NCBI GenBank assembly: GCA_015059785.1
Contig: SUZS01000012.1
Span: forward strand, 1-55,156
Source of the DNA: Rikenellaceae bacterium
Lineage (GTDB): Bacteria; Bacteroidota; Bacteroidia; Bacteroidales; Rikenellaceae
DNA: 55,156 bases
Reading direction: 5' to 3'
The notes below the pieces were generated by a model. The model saw only the letters and a list, made by a program, of their open reading frames with translations. It was not told the origin of the DNA and searched no databases. Below, one piece after another: positions 43,277-52,864 of the stretch. Numbering within the stretch: the stretch's first letter is position 1; each line of letters begins with the position of its first letter. A program made the translations under genes and the position numbers.

Positions 43277-46200
43277 TACTCTACTTTTTTAGGTTTTACG
43301 ACCTTCTCCTGAATTGTCTGGAAGATGATAAACAGTGTAGGCACGAGGAATATAAGTGCCAGAGTTCCTACGACCATACCACCCACAACGCCTGCGCCGA
43401 GAGTGTTGTTTCCGTTAGCTCCTACGCCCGTAGAGAACATCAGCGGAATCATACCGAACACCATTGTAAGCACGGTCATCATAATAGGGCGGAAACGCTC
43501 CTTACTTGCCTCATAGGCAGCCTCAAAAATAGTTAGTCCCTGGCGGCGACGCTCGCAGGCGTACTCGGTAATAAGGATAGCGGTCTTTGAGAGCAGACCG
43601 ATAAGCATAATAAGACCCGTCTGCAGGTAGATATTATTCTCCAGACCCATCATATTTGCAAAGGCGAAGCTACCAAATAGTCCGAGTGGCACAGTAAGGA
43701 TAACGGCAAACGGAATGAAGAAGCTCTCGTACAACGCGCAGAGAATAAGGTATATAAGGGCGATACAGATAACAAAGATTATCGCCGTATTGTTTCCACT
43801 TGCAGCCTCCTCGCGGGCAATACCGCCGAAGTCAAAGCCGTAGCCTACAGGAAGCACATCCTCTGCCACCTCATTTACGGCGCGGATAGCATCTCCCGAA
43901 GAGTAACCATCTGCCGCACGACCGTTGATAGATATTGACGGGAACATATTGAAGCGCGAGAGGTTCTCTGGTGCGTAAATCTTCTTCAGAGTCACAAACT
44001 GGCTGATAGGAGCCATCTCGTTTCCGATGCGGATGAAGATGTTGTTCAGAGTCTGAAGGTCTACACGATAGCGTGGGTCTGCCTGCACTTGCACCTGATA
44101 GAGCTTTGTAAATCGGTTGAAGCGCGTAGATAGGCGACCGCCGTAGTAGCCGTTCAAAATCTCAAGCACCTCCTTTGGCGATGTGCCGGCGCGCTTACAC
44201 TTTACAGCGTCTACATCTATCTGATACTGAGGGAAGCGAGGGTTGAACGATGTGCGGGCAGAGCCAATCTCTGGGCGGTTGTTCAGCTCAGCCACGAACT
44301 GTGTTGTTACCTCCGCCAAATCCTCAATGCTACCACCCTTGCGGTCCTGAATATGGAGTTCAAAGCCGTTTGTAGCACCATAGCCTGGAATCATCGCTGG
44401 CGAGGTGGTAAACAGCGTTGCATCATTGACATTTGTGGAGTACTCCTTCACGCGATCCATAATGTCAAACACGCTGTGCTCCTTGCCTTTACGCTCGTCC
44501 CAGTGCTTGAGTCTGAGGGTAAAGTTTCCATATGAAGTACCCGCGCCAGTGGTCATACCGAAGCCTGCCATGTTAAGATATGCGCGGCACTCGTCAATTT
44601 GGCTGACAATATCGCGGTCAATACGGTCCATAACCTCCTTTGTGTGAGCTAATGAGCTGCCTGGAGGAGTTGATACATCAATGCGGACCGTTCCGATATC
44701 CTCGCGAGGGATAAGACCAGTCTTGGTGTTGTTCATAGAGTAGAGCAGAAGGCCTATACCTGCCACAACGATAATACAGGTGACAATACGATGGCGCAGG
44801 AAGAAACTCACACCGCCCATATACTTGTTTGTCACGGCGTTAAAGCCACTCTCAACGGCAGACGATAGTCGTGCACCGAAGCTACGCTTTACTCTGTTTC
44901 CATTCTCATCCTTTGGCTTGAGAAGCATAGCACATAGTGCAGGGCTGAGCGTAAGGGCGTTGAGAGCCGAGATACCCACCGCAACGGCCATAGTAAGACC
45001 AAACTGCGTGTAGAAGATACCCGATGTGCCGCCCATAAGCGATACTGGGATAAACACAGCCATAAATACCAGCGTAGATGTTACAAGGGCGGTTGTTACA
45101 CCGTGCATAGCATCTACAGCGGCACTATGAGCCGATTTGTAGCCCGCGTCAAACTTACTCTGTACAGCCTCCACAACGATAATAGCATCGTCCACAACCA
45201 CACCGATAGATAGCACAAGGGCGAAGAGTGTGAGTAGGTTGATACTGAAGCCCAAGAAGTAGAGGAACATAAATGTACCCACGATTGATACGATAGTTGC
45301 CACAAGTGGGATGAGCGTTGAGCGGATGTCGCGCAAGAAGACGAACACAACCAAAATTACCAGCACAATAGCCTCAAGCAGCGTGCGAAGCACATTGTGG
45401 ATAGAGGCGTAGAGGAAGTCGTTAGAGCTTGAGAGGACAACCATCTCAAGGTCCTTCGGGAAGTCCTTGCGCGCCTTCTCCATATATGCGTCAATCTGGT
45501 TGATAACCTCCGTAGCATTTGACCCCGGGGTCTGGTAGACGCTAAACGATGTTCCTGGAGCACCATTTACCTCGCCAATGTAGAGGTAGGACTGTGTACC
45601 AAGCTCAATCTCGGCAACATCCTTCAGGCGAAGCACCTCGCCATTTGGCAATGCGCGGATAACGATATTCTCAAACTGCTCTGGAGTCTCAAGGCGACCC
45701 TTGTAGCGCATAGCATACTGGAAGGTCTGGTTTGAGTTCTCGCCCAGTGCACCTGTCGCCGCCTCAATATTCTGCTCGCCAAGGGCTGCGGAGATATCGG
45801 CAGGGATAAGCTTGTACTGCGCCATAATATCTGGCTTGAGCCATATACGCATACTGTAGTCAGCACCACGAACATCTACATCGCCCACGCCTGGAATACG
45901 AGAGATTGCCGGCACAAGGTTAATCTTGATGTAGTTGGCAATAAATGTACGGTCGTAGGTGCCATTAGGGCTGTAGACTGCAATCTGCTCCAGAATGTTT
46001 GTCTGTCGCTTGCGCACCGTTACACCCACATCTGTAACCTCACTTGGGAGCTGTCGGGTAGCGCGCGAAACGCAGTTCTGAACATTCACGGCAGCCATAT
46101 CTGGGTTTGTGCCCTGCTTGAAGTATACGGCGATGCTTGCGCTACCGTTGTTTGTCGCACTGGATGTCATGTAGGTCATATTCTCCACGCCGTTTATCGC

Positions 46201-46404
46201 CTCCTCAAGCGGTACGACAACCGCCTTCTGAACAGTCTCGGCACTTGCACCAGTGTAGTTTGCCTGTACACGAATGGTTGGCGGAGCGATGTTTGGATAT
46301 CGCTCGATAGGCAGCATCGCCAGACCGATAATGCCGCCAAGTACAATAACGATAGAGATTACCGAGGATAGTACAGGACGGTCAATAAATGTTTTAATAT
46401 TCAT
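43276..46404 (-). CDS. HAE1-type RND efflux pump
   Basis: 1042 residues, the usual AcrB length, with 12 transmembrane helices and two large periplasmic loops. The proton-relay pair is in VGVVVDDAIIVVEA (two Asp in helix 4), and the partner Lys is in GLLSKTAILITEYA. The N-terminus IDRPVLSSVISIVIVLGG and ERYPNIAPPTIRV are typical. It is a proton-driven exporter of drugs, bile salts or detergents; the substrate is unknown. It forms a tripartite pump with the flanking gene products. Confidence 0.95.
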   Translation of the reverse strand: MNIKTFIDRPVLSSVISIVIVLGGIIGLAMLPIERYPNIAPPTIRVQANYTGASAETVQKAVVVPLEEAINGVENMTYMTSSATNNGSASIAVYFKQGTNPDMAAVNVQNCVSRATRQLPSEVTDVGVTVRKRQTNILEQIAVYSPNGTYDRTFIANYIKINLVPAISRIPGVGDVDVRGADYSMRIWLKPDIMAQYKLIPADISAALGEQNIEAATGALGENSNQTFQYAMRYKGRLETPEQFENIVIRALPNGEVLRLKDVAEIELGTQSYLYIGEVNGAPGTSFSVYQTPGSNATEVINQIDAYMEKARKDFPKDLEMVVLSSSNDFLYASIHNVLRTLLEAIVLVILVVFVFLRDIRSTLIPLVATIVSIVGTFMFLYFLGFSINLLTLFALVLSIGVVVDDAIIVVEAVQSKFDAGYKSAHSAAVDAMHGVTTALVTSTLVFMAVFIPVSLMGGTSGIFYTQFGLTMAVAVGISALNALTLSPALCAMLLKPKDENGNRVKRSFGARLSSAVESGFNAVTNKYMGGVSFFLRHRIVTCIIVVAGIGLLLYSMNNTKTGLIPREDIGTVRIDVSTPPGSSLAHTKEVMDRIDRDIVSQIDECRAYLNMAGFGMTTGAGTSYGNFTLRLKHWDERKGKEHSVFDIMDRVKEYSTNVNDATLFTTSPAMIPGYGATNGFELHIQDRKGGSIEDLAEVTTQFVAELNNRPEIGSARTSFNPRFPQYQIDVDAVKCKRAGTSPKEVLEILNGYYGGRLSTRFNRFTKLYQVQVQADPRYRVDLQTLNNIFIRIGNEMAPISQFVTLKKIYAPENLSRFNMFPSISINGRAADGYSSGDAIRAVNEVAEDVLPVGYGFDFGGIAREEAASGNNTAIIFVICIALIYLILCALYESFFIPFAVILTVPLGLFGSFAFANMMGLENNIYLQTGLIMLIGLLSKTAILITEYACERRRQGLTIFEAAYEASKERFRPIMMTVLTMVFGMIPLMFSTGVGANGNNTLGAGVVGGMVVGTLALIFLVPTLFIIFQTIQEKVVKPKKVE

Positions 46405-46412
46405 ACGCCAGA

Positions 46413-47534
46413 CTATTTCTCGTTTTCAACAACCTTCTTAATTTTGATATTGTCGCCCTCACGCAGCAGACCTACGCCCTCAACAACAATAGTATCGCCA
46501 GCCATAAGGCCGCTCTCAACAACATACTCGCGACCATTGCTGATGTTAAATACACCGACAATCTTGCTTACAGCCTTGCCACTCTTGAGCGTGTAGACAT
46601 AAATCTTGTCCTGAATCTCGTATGTTGCAGACTGCGGAATTACGATACAACCCTCCGCCTTGTGTGGCAGGATGATGTTTCCAGAGCCACCAGAGAGCAG
46701 CAGTCGGCGATAGTTCGGGAACTTAGCACGCACAGTAACAGAGCCTGTCGTTGGGTCAATAATACCAGAGATAGCCTCAATGCGGCCCTTCTCCTTGTAG
46801 ACGGTGCCGTCGCTGAGCTGTAGCTCTATAGATGGCATTGCCTGTAGTGCCGCCTCAAGACTTCCGTGCTCGCGGGTGAGCGAAAGCACCTGACTCTCGG
46901 TCATTGAGAAGTACACATACATCTCAGAGTTGTCCGAAACGGATGTCATAGGAGTTGAGTCCGAAGGGCTTACAAGGGTACCCACACGGAAAGGCAGTGT
47001 GCCGATAACACCATCTGCGGGCGACTTTACAAGGGTATATGAGAGGTTGTTGCGAGCATTAACCTCGTTTGCCTTTGCCTGAGCAAGTGTTGCGCGCTGG
47101 CTGGCAAGCTGTGTGCGTGCCATGTTAAGGTCAAACTCTGAGATAATGTTCTGCTTGTAGAGTAGCTCCTTGCTGTTTGTAGTAAGCTCAGCAGCATCTA
47201 CAGCCGCCTGTGCAACATCTACATTGGCAATGGCTGTCTGAAGTGCCGCCTGATATGGCACCTGGTCAATGGTAAACAGAGTCTGTCCTTTATGAACTAT
47301 TGAGCCCTCCTTAACATGGATGTCGGTAATGTAACCCTGCACCTTTGGGCGGATGTCAATATCCTGCTTACCACGAATAGTGGCAGAGTAGGTAGAGGTC
47401 AGCTTGCGCGATGTGGGCTGAAGAATCATCACATTGTACTCGCGAGTACGCTTTGTACTCTTCTCCTCCTCGCAGCCAAATAGCACAGCTACTGCCGCCA
47501 GAAGAATGAATAGGTTTGACAGATAGACTTTCAT
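46413..47534 (-). CDS. RND efflux periplasmic adaptor
   Basis: 373 residues, a signal peptide with FGCEEE lipobox (Cys21), and the HlyD/AcrA fold: beta-barrel/lipoyl segments (IRGKQDIDIRPKVQGYITDIHVKEGSIVHKGQTLFTID), a helical hairpin with Ala/Gln-rich heptads, then VKSPADGVIGTLPFRVGTLVSP. It links the pump to the outer-membrane duct. It is first in the operon, so adaptor, pump and duct are encoded in assembly order. Confidence 0.93.
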   Translation of the reverse strand: MKVYLSNLFILLAAVAVLFGCEEEKSTKRTREYNVMILQPTSRKLTSTYSATIRGKQDIDIRPKVQGYITDIHVKEGSIVHKGQTLFTIDQVPYQAALQTAIANVDVAQAAVDAAELTTNSKELLYKQNIISEFDLNMARTQLASQRATLAQAKANEVNARNNLSYTLVKSPADGVIGTLPFRVGTLVSPSDSTPMTSVSDNSEMYVYFSMTESQVLSLTREHGSLEAALQAMPSIELQLSDGTVYKEKGRIEAISGIIDPTTGSVTVRAKFPNYRRLLLSGGSGNIILPHKAEGCIVIPQSATYEIQDKIYVYTLKSGKAVSKIVGVFNISNGREYVVESGLMAGDTIVVEGVGLLREGDNIKIKKVVENEK

Positions 47535-47572
47535 ATAGTTTTAAGTTTTAGAATTATCTCGTAGTAATTTTC

Positions 47573-47589
47573 TTTACACTTTGTGTAAA
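47573..47589 (-). promoter_or_regulatory. Likely operator upstream of the efflux operon
   Basis: TTTACACTTTGTGTAAA is a perfect 7-bp inverted repeat with a 3-bp spacer, 39-55 bases before the adaptor start. No local regulator gene is seen and I cannot place a -7 box with confidence. Confidence 0.45.
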
Positions 47590-47668
47590 CCTCGCGAAAA
47601 TAACAAAAAATTACCAGATTTACTCATTCATAGCGGGTGAATCGCCCAAAAAGCGGGGTGAAAAGCCA

Positions 47669-47705
47669 AAAAAATAACCTCCCCGAACTCGGAGAGGTTA
47701 TCTTT
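47669..47705 (-). terminator. Rho-independent terminator of the repeat lipoprotein gene
   Basis: Minus-strand stem GATAACCTCTCCGA with TCGGGGAGGTTAT (one G-T-type pair), then TTTTTTT. It lies 15 bases after the stop. Confidence 0.85.
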
Positions 47706-47719
47706 ATGGAGTCAAATGG

Positions 47720-50311
47720 TTAGTCTACGAACTGAACATTGACCTTCGAAAGAGCAAGTTCGAAGTCTCCTGTCTCGTGTACATAGAGGTTTACCTTGCC
47801 CTCTGTTACAGAGTCAACAACTGTATCCTTGGTAGCATAAATGCCGTTAAAGGTAGAGCCAGTGCTAATCTTAAATGGCTTGTCCTCTGCACCAAGAGTA
47901 AGGGTGTATGGCACTCCCCCATTAAGTCCAGCAGCCTTTGTTGCGACAAGTCCGCTCTGTACATTTGTTCCTGTAGACACAAGTTCTACTCTGAGGTATG
48001 TATCTGTCCAAGTAGTACCATTAACACAACCTGCAAGACCGCCGACAAGCACGCCATTTGCCTTGTTTGTAATCTTACCCTTGTATTCACAATCACTCTT
48101 TGGGGTGTCATTTGAGTAGCCTGTAATACCGCCGATATTGCTATCTACGCCAGCGTTCTTGATTGTAATGTCGCAAGCCGCCTTACAGTTTTCAGCTGTA
48201 GCAATATATCCACCAATACCACCTACGCGGCACTTTGCAGTACAATGTACCTCAATATCACCTGTCTCTGTATTTTTTGCCACCTTGTGAGTAGCGTTAG
48301 ACGGAGAGCGACCAATAATACCGCCAATATAGTTCCAAGAGTCGCTTGAAGCACCGTTGAGGATAATCTTACCGCTGTTCGTACAACTTGTTGTACTACT
48401 CTTGCTTCCATTAAAGTCACCAAGTACACCCCCGAAATAGATAGTGCCAGCACCTGCATTTAGGGTAAGAGTTCCTGTGTTCTCAAATGTTTTGGCGTGT
48501 AGGCGGATGTAGAAATCTCCCTCCTCTCTGGTTCCACCAAACACTCCTCCAAATCGAACTGCGCCAGTAGTGTCAAGTGTAATATTACCACTATTACTAC
48601 AATTGCTTATAGTTAAGGTTTTGCTTGCGCCATTTGGCAGTAGTAGACCAGTAACACCACCCAAGTTTGTAGTACCCTTTGTCTCTATATTCATCTCTGC
48701 TGTGTTTGTACACTCCTTAATTGCAGCTGTGTGTACATTCTGACCTATAACACCGCCGATAAATACCTCCTTTTTACTGCCACTGTTAACAGTAATTGCG
48801 CCGCTGTTTGTACAGTTCTCAATAGAGCCATAAGAGCGGCCAGAGATACCGCCAACCCAGTTTGCTGCAGTAGAATTTGGTGCGTTGAGGGTAATTGCGC
48901 CATAGTTAGTACAGCTCTTTACTGTACCAACAGTGCCAGATGAGCCTACATAGAATGCAGCAAGCATAGCTCCCTTGCTCTGAGTCAGGGTAACATCAAG
49001 AGTTGCATAGCTCTTACAGTTCTCAATAGTACCATAGAGACGGTTACAGAATGTACCAAAGTATGTGTAACCTGTATCTTCACCAGTACCTGTAATAGTA
49101 AGTGAACTATCAGCCTGCTCGCCTGCAACCTTTCCGAGTGTCAAGTCCTTGACTGTAAGAGTACTTGGAACGCTGTAGAAGAGAAGTGCTATAGCACCGC
49201 TTGTTTTGCTAACTTTGACATTGTGGATTGTCTTGTTGTTACCGTCAAAAATAGCCATATCGCTATTGTTGTAGGTCTCAAAGTTGTCGCGCAAGAAAAT
49301 TAGTGAGCGAAGGTTTGCAAGACTCTCATCTTTAACATCAATATCAGAGTGCAGGGTTAGCGTATTATTGTTGTCAATCCAGCAGTCCTTCTCAAGTGTA
49401 CGAGCAAAGCCCATAAACTGATTTACATCGTAGATACCCGCTGCTGTAGTGCAGTTTACATTAAGAGCAGGCATCTTAATCATCTTGCCGGCAACAATCT
49501 CCTTACCGTTCTTGTATGCTGCTACGGTCTGCTGATTGTTGTTGCTATCCAAAATGGTAAGAGCAAAGCCCTTTGAGTACAGACCCTCTGGGATAGCGAA
49601 GTAGAAGTCTGTAGCCTCGCTTGTAAGAGCAACGCCCTCGCCGCAGTTGATTGTAATCACTGGAGAGGTGTAGTATCCGTCAGCAACGCCAAGTTTGTTG
49701 TAGTCGTAGATTGTTGTTGCTGTGCCGATAGTATACTTGTGGTAGCCTGAGATTGGCTCGTGACCAATAGCGCGGAGCATAACCTTTTTAACAGTTGCGC
49801 TACCAGTAAGAGAGACCTTCATATATCCACACACATGCTTAAGAGTAGCGGTGTTTGTCTCGGTGTCAATAGCACCCAGCATTATTGCGTGACCATTTGC
49901 AAACTTCGTACTATCGTAAGTCTGCTCCGATGGAATGTAGATATATCCCTCCTTTGTCAGTGACTGCTGCACACCTACAAAAATCTCTGTTGAGCCCTCG
50001 GCTACTTTGATAGTCGCAAACTCCGAGCCGTTGTCTGCTGCCGAGATAGGCTCTGAAGCAGTTGCTGAAGAGTTGTAGACATTTGTATAGACAACATCGC
50101 CCTCACTCCAGTATAGTGGAATATAGTTATCCTCCTCCTCGCCAAGGTGAATACGAGACTGATTGTTATCAATACCTACGGTGATGGTTGTCATTGCGAC
50201 CTGATTGTCGCCGTTGTTGCCACCGTTAAGAATATCCTCAGTGGCGTCCTTTGTACATGATGCTGTGAGTAGGACTGCTGCCAAACTCAACGCGTAAAAA
50301 ATCTTTTTCAT
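47720..50311 (-). CDS. Fimbrillin-like lipoprotein with C-x-N-x-G surface repeats
   Basis: 863 residues. A signal peptide with lipobox LTASC (Cys19) and an acidic/Asn-rich linker are followed by a fimbrillin-like N-terminal domain (about 40-300: YIPLYWSEGDVVY, VCGYMKVSLTGSATVKKVML). From about 380 to 800 it carries at least nine repeats of type G-GV-G-x-(n)-C-x-N-x-G-x-I (CTNSGAITV, CSNSGNITL, CTNSGKIIL). It is probably a surface adhesin or matrix protein of the same class as the partial protein at the left edge. It is co-transcribed behind the 48-residue ORF (26 bases apart). Confidence 0.8.
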   Translation of the reverse strand: MKKIFYALSLAAVLLTASCTKDATEDILNGGNNGDNQVAMTTITVGIDNNQSRIHLGEEEDNYIPLYWSEGDVVYTNVYNSSATASEPISAADNGSEFATIKVAEGSTEIFVGVQQSLTKEGYIYIPSEQTYDSTKFANGHAIMLGAIDTETNTATLKHVCGYMKVSLTGSATVKKVMLRAIGHEPISGYHKYTIGTATTIYDYNKLGVADGYYTSPVITINCGEGVALTSEATDFYFAIPEGLYSKGFALTILDSNNNQQTVAAYKNGKEIVAGKMIKMPALNVNCTTAAGIYDVNQFMGFARTLEKDCWIDNNNTLTLHSDIDVKDESLANLRSLIFLRDNFETYNNSDMAIFDGNNKTIHNVKVSKTSGAIALLFYSVPSTLTVKDLTLGKVAGEQADSSLTITGTGEDTGYTYFGTFCNRLYGTIENCKSYATLDVTLTQSKGAMLAAFYVGSSGTVGTVKSCTNYGAITLNAPNSTAANWVGGISGRSYGSIENCTNSGAITVNSGSKKEVFIGGVIGQNVHTAAIKECTNTAEMNIETKGTTNLGGVTGLLLPNGASKTLTISNCSNSGNITLDTTGAVRFGGVFGGTREEGDFYIRLHAKTFENTGTLTLNAGAGTIYFGGVLGDFNGSKSSTTSCTNSGKIILNGASSDSWNYIGGIIGRSPSNATHKVAKNTETGDIEVHCTAKCRVGGIGGYIATAENCKAACDITIKNAGVDSNIGGITGYSNDTPKSDCEYKGKITNKANGVLVGGLAGCVNGTTWTDTYLRVELVSTGTNVQSGLVATKAAGLNGGVPYTLTLGAEDKPFKISTGSTFNGIYATKDTVVDSVTEGKVNLYVHETGDFELALSKVNVQFVD

Positions 50312-50337
50312 TCTTCGTTGTTTTTTTAGTTTGACAA

Positions 50338-50484
50338 TTAATACTCTCCCCAGCCCTCGCCTTCTTCTGTCTCAAGGCCTGGAAGTGATGCTGCAAAGCC
50401 CTGCTCAATATCAAGCAGCGTTACATCAATCTGTGGAGTGAGGTACTCTTTCCCCCCCCCGAATTGGTTTGGATTTTTAATCAT
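50338..50484 (-). CDS. Small acidic ORF with G9 tract
   Basis: A 48-residue frame from ATG 50484, about 35 bases downstream of a TACTTTTG box and 26 bases before the repeat lipoprotein. Composition: basic/Asn start MIKNPNQFGGGKEY, then LTPQIDVTLLDIEQGFAASL and an acidic Gly/Glu end with WGEY. This Y-x2-P...V...E...S pattern resembles small proteins often found before fimbrial or surface genes in Bacteroidales (from memory). Codons 9-11 are a run of nine G (50452-50460): one base more or less gives an early stop, so expression may vary by slippage. Confidence 0.65.
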   Translation of the reverse strand: MIKNPNQFGGGKEYLTPQIDVTLLDIEQGFAASLPGLETEEGEGWGEY

Positions 50485-50519
50485 TTTTTAGATTTTTAGG
50501 TAATGTTTTTTTCAGGTCG

Positions 50520-50527
50520 CAAAAGTA
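50520..50527 (-). promoter_or_regulatory. -7 box of the small ORF-repeat lipoprotein operon
   Basis: CAAAAGTA reads TACTTTTG toward the 48-codon ORF. Confidence 0.6.
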
Positions 50528-50552
50528 GCGAATATTTTTGAAAACAGGTACT

Positions 50553-51206
50553 TTACAGCAAAATTTTTAGCAAATCTTCTGGATTTTCTGCAATATACTC
50601 TGCACTGTTCTCTACAAGCTCCTCGCGAGCACGGAAGCCCCAAGTAACACCAACGGAGTGTACCCCTGCGCCGTTTGCCGTTATCATATCTACGCCCGAG
50701 TCGCCAACCATAAATGTCTCCTCTTTAGTAGCGTTGCACTGCTCCATGATAAGCTCAACAATAGCGGGGTCGGGCTTAAGCGGAAAGCCCTCGCGGTTGC
50801 CGTAGACTGCTGCCCAGTGATACTCTCCGAAAAATTGCTCTATAAGTCGCACCGTACCCTTGTGGAATTTGTTTGACGCCACAGCCAGTGTCACGCCCGC
50901 CTCCGAGAGCCTGCGAATAACACTCTCAATACCCTCATAGGCTACCGTATGGGTGTCTATATTATTATAATAGTACTCCACAAAGTCGCGGCGCGCAGAG
51001 GCTATACTCTCCGCTGTGCGCAGCTGCTCTGGCAGTGCCCTCTCAACAAGGCGAGTAATGCCATTGCCCACAAAGGAGCAGTACTCATCATAGCTATGGG
51101 TCTTAAGGCCGCGCTGTGAAAGCATATGGTTACAGCAGTGCGCCAAGTCGCCAATAGTGTTTAGCAGTGTGCCGTCAAGGTCAAAAATTACAAGTTTGTT
51201 ACTCAT
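50553..51206 (-). CDS. gph: HAD-family phosphatase, phosphoglycolate phosphatase-like
   Basis: 217 residues. HAD motif I is FDLDGTLLNT, motif II is VASNKFHKG, the motif III Lys lies in the GFPLKPDP region, and motif IV is MVGDSGVDMITANGAG. The cap domain is alpha-helical (subclass IA). Closest in character to Gph, which clears 2-phosphoglycolate, though other small phosphoesters are possible. It overlaps the nhaC stop by eight bases. Confidence 0.82.
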   Translation of the reverse strand: MSNKLVIFDLDGTLLNTIGDLAHCCNHMLSQRGLKTHSYDEYCSFVGNGITRLVERALPEQLRTAESIASARRDFVEYYYNNIDTHTVAYEGIESVIRRLSEAGVTLAVASNKFHKGTVRLIEQFFGEYHWAAVYGNREGFPLKPDPAIVELIMEQCNATKEETFMVGDSGVDMITANGAGVHSVGVTWGFRAREELVENSAEYIAENPEDLLKILL

Positions 51207-52656
51207 CTTTAGGCTCTTTTTTTACGATTTTATATCCCACAGCCGCGATGATTATTGATATAATCGGGCTGAAGATGTTAAACAGACAGTAGGGCAGGTA
51301 GGTTATTGTAGCCACGCCCAATACTGTAGACTGCGTCATACCGCACGAGTTCCACGGGATAAGCACCGAGGTTACGGTCGCCGAGTCCTCCACAGAGCGG
51401 CTCAGCAATCTGCCCTCAAGGCCTCGCTTGCGGTATAAGTCCCCAAAGGTGTTACCCGTAATAATAATAGATATGTATTGGTCGGCGGTGGTAAGGTTGC
51501 AGAATATTCCCGTGGCGATAGTGGAGCTGACGACACTCACCGTACGCTTTGCAAAACGCATAAAGAGTCTTGTCAGCGCCGCGAGCATACCGCTGCCCGA
51601 CATAACACCTCCAAAGCACATTGCGCAGAGGATAAGCCATATTGTAGGCATCATTCCGCCCATACCCCTTGTCGCCACAAGGTCATTGAGCATCGCATCG
51701 CCCGTCTCTATAGCCGTAGTTGATGAACAAGCAATCATCAGCCCTCGAAATGTGCCCAGTGCGCCCTGACCGCCAATCGTAGCAACAATATCTGGCTGAA
51801 GAACGACCATAGCAATGCACGCCACAACGGTCGCGGCAAAGAGTGTCACAAGGGCAGGTAGCTTCCTCAGAATAAGCAGTGCCGTAACAATCGGAACAAT
51901 AAGCAACCACGGCGAGATGTTGAACGAACTATGTAGCGTTTGCGAAATTTGCTCTATCTGCGTAGCCTCTTGCGGAGTCTGGAAAAATGATATGCCGAAG
52001 AAGACAATCAGCGCAATGGTAAACGACGGCACGGTGGTAATCATCATATACTTAATATGCTCAAACAGAGGAACTTTTGAGGCTGCGCTGGCAAGAACGG
52101 TCGTGTCTGACAGTGCCGAGACCTTATCGCCAAAGTATGCACCCGAGATTATCGCTCCCGCAATCCAACCCTCAGAGTATCCCATTGCCTGACCGATACC
52201 CATCAGCGCAACGCCGATAGTGGCTATTGTTGTCCACGAAGAGCCGGTGACAATTGAGACAAGGGCGCAGATTATGCAGGCAACGCCCAAAAATATCTTG
52301 GGATGGATAACCTCCAGACCATAGCAAATCAGCGTGGGTACCGTTCCGCTGAGCATCCAAGTGCCAGATATAGCTCCGATAAGCAGTAGTATGATAATTG
52401 CCGAGGCTGAGGTGCGGATATTTTCAACTATCGCCTCCTCAAGCACCTGCCACTTCTGCCCACAGAGAGTAATAGCTAACGCAGCTGCTACAGCCGCCGC
52501 AAAAAGTAGCGCAATCTGACTGCCACCGCTGATGGCATCAGCACCGAAACACTTGATAACCAGTGCCAAAACAACTACAAGCACCGCAAGTGGAATAAGG
52601 GCAATCCAAAGTGGCGTCTGCGCCTTGTATTTAGAGAAAAAATTAGAGAAATTCAT
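51199..52656 (-). CDS. nhaC: NhaC-family Na+/H+ antiporter (second paralogue)
   Basis: 485 residues with about 11-12 transmembrane segments. The signatures GSSWTTIATIGVALMGIGQAMGYSEGWIAGAIISGAYFGDKVSALSDTTVLASA and the later NLTTADQYISIIITGN polar site fit NhaC. Some relatives (MleN) exchange malate and lactate, which cannot be excluded. It is a different branch from the copy at 1690-2964, which is shorter. It is the first gene of a two-gene operon. Confidence 0.9.
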   Translation of the reverse strand: MNFSNFFSKYKAQTPLWIALIPLAVLVVVLALVIKCFGADAISGGSQIALLFAAAVAAALAITLCGQKWQVLEEAIVENIRTSASAIIILLLIGAISGTWMLSGTVPTLICYGLEVIHPKIFLGVACIICALVSIVTGSSWTTIATIGVALMGIGQAMGYSEGWIAGAIISGAYFGDKVSALSDTTVLASAASKVPLFEHIKYMMITTVPSFTIALIVFFGISFFQTPQEATQIEQISQTLHSSFNISPWLLIVPIVTALLILRKLPALVTLFAATVVACIAMVVLQPDIVATIGGQGALGTFRGLMIACSSTTAIETGDAMLNDLVATRGMGGMMPTIWLILCAMCFGGVMSGSGMLAALTRLFMRFAKRTVSVVSSTIATGIFCNLTTADQYISIIITGNTFGDLYRKRGLEGRLLSRSVEDSATVTSVLIPWNSCGMTQSTVLGVATITYLPYCLFNIFSPIISIIIAAVGYKIVKKEPKDE

Positions 52657-52675
52657 TTAACTTGCTTTTATCGTG

Positions 52676-52683
52676 CAAAGATA
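52676..52683 (-). promoter_or_regulatory. -7 box of nhaC-gph
   Basis: CAAAGATA reads TATCTTTG toward nhaC. It lies where the -33 element of the divergent tRNA promoter should be. Confidence 0.65.
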
Positions 52684-52695
52684 CAAAATTTTTTA

Positions 52696-52703
52696 TACCT
52701 TTG
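52696..52703 (+). promoter_or_regulatory. -7 box of tRNA-Arg
   Basis: TACCTTTG ends 16 bases before the tRNA 5' end, the same box type as for tRNA-Glu. Confidence 0.7.
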
Positions 52704-52719
52704 CACTCAAATCCGCATT

Positions 52720-52791
52720 GCCCCTGTAGTTCAACGGATAGAACGAAGGTTTCCTAAACCTTAAATAGCAGTTCGATTCTGCTCGGGGGTA
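52720..52791 (+). tRNA. tRNA-Arg (anticodon CCT)
   Basis: 72 bases. The acceptor GCCCCTG pairs with CGGGGGT (first pair G-T). It has a D-arm TTCAACGGATAGAAC, anticodon stem AAGGT / ACCTT with loop TTCCTAA (reads AGG), and a T-arm GCAGTTCGATTCTGC. CCA is not encoded. Confidence 0.95.
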
Positions 52792-52834
52792 CAAATGTAG
52801 GCTATCTGCAAAACAGATAGCCTACATTTGTACC
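52788..52834 (+). terminator. 21-bp perfect hairpin behind tRNA-Arg
   Basis: The left arm begins inside the last bases of the tRNA (52788) and continues through TACAAATGTAGGCTATCTG. The loop is CAAAA, the right arm is an exact complement, then ATTTTACTTTTT follows. The stem therefore competes with the acceptor stem. Confidence 0.85.
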
Positions 52835-52864
52835 ATTTTACTTTTTAGTCACCCTCCTTGTAGA

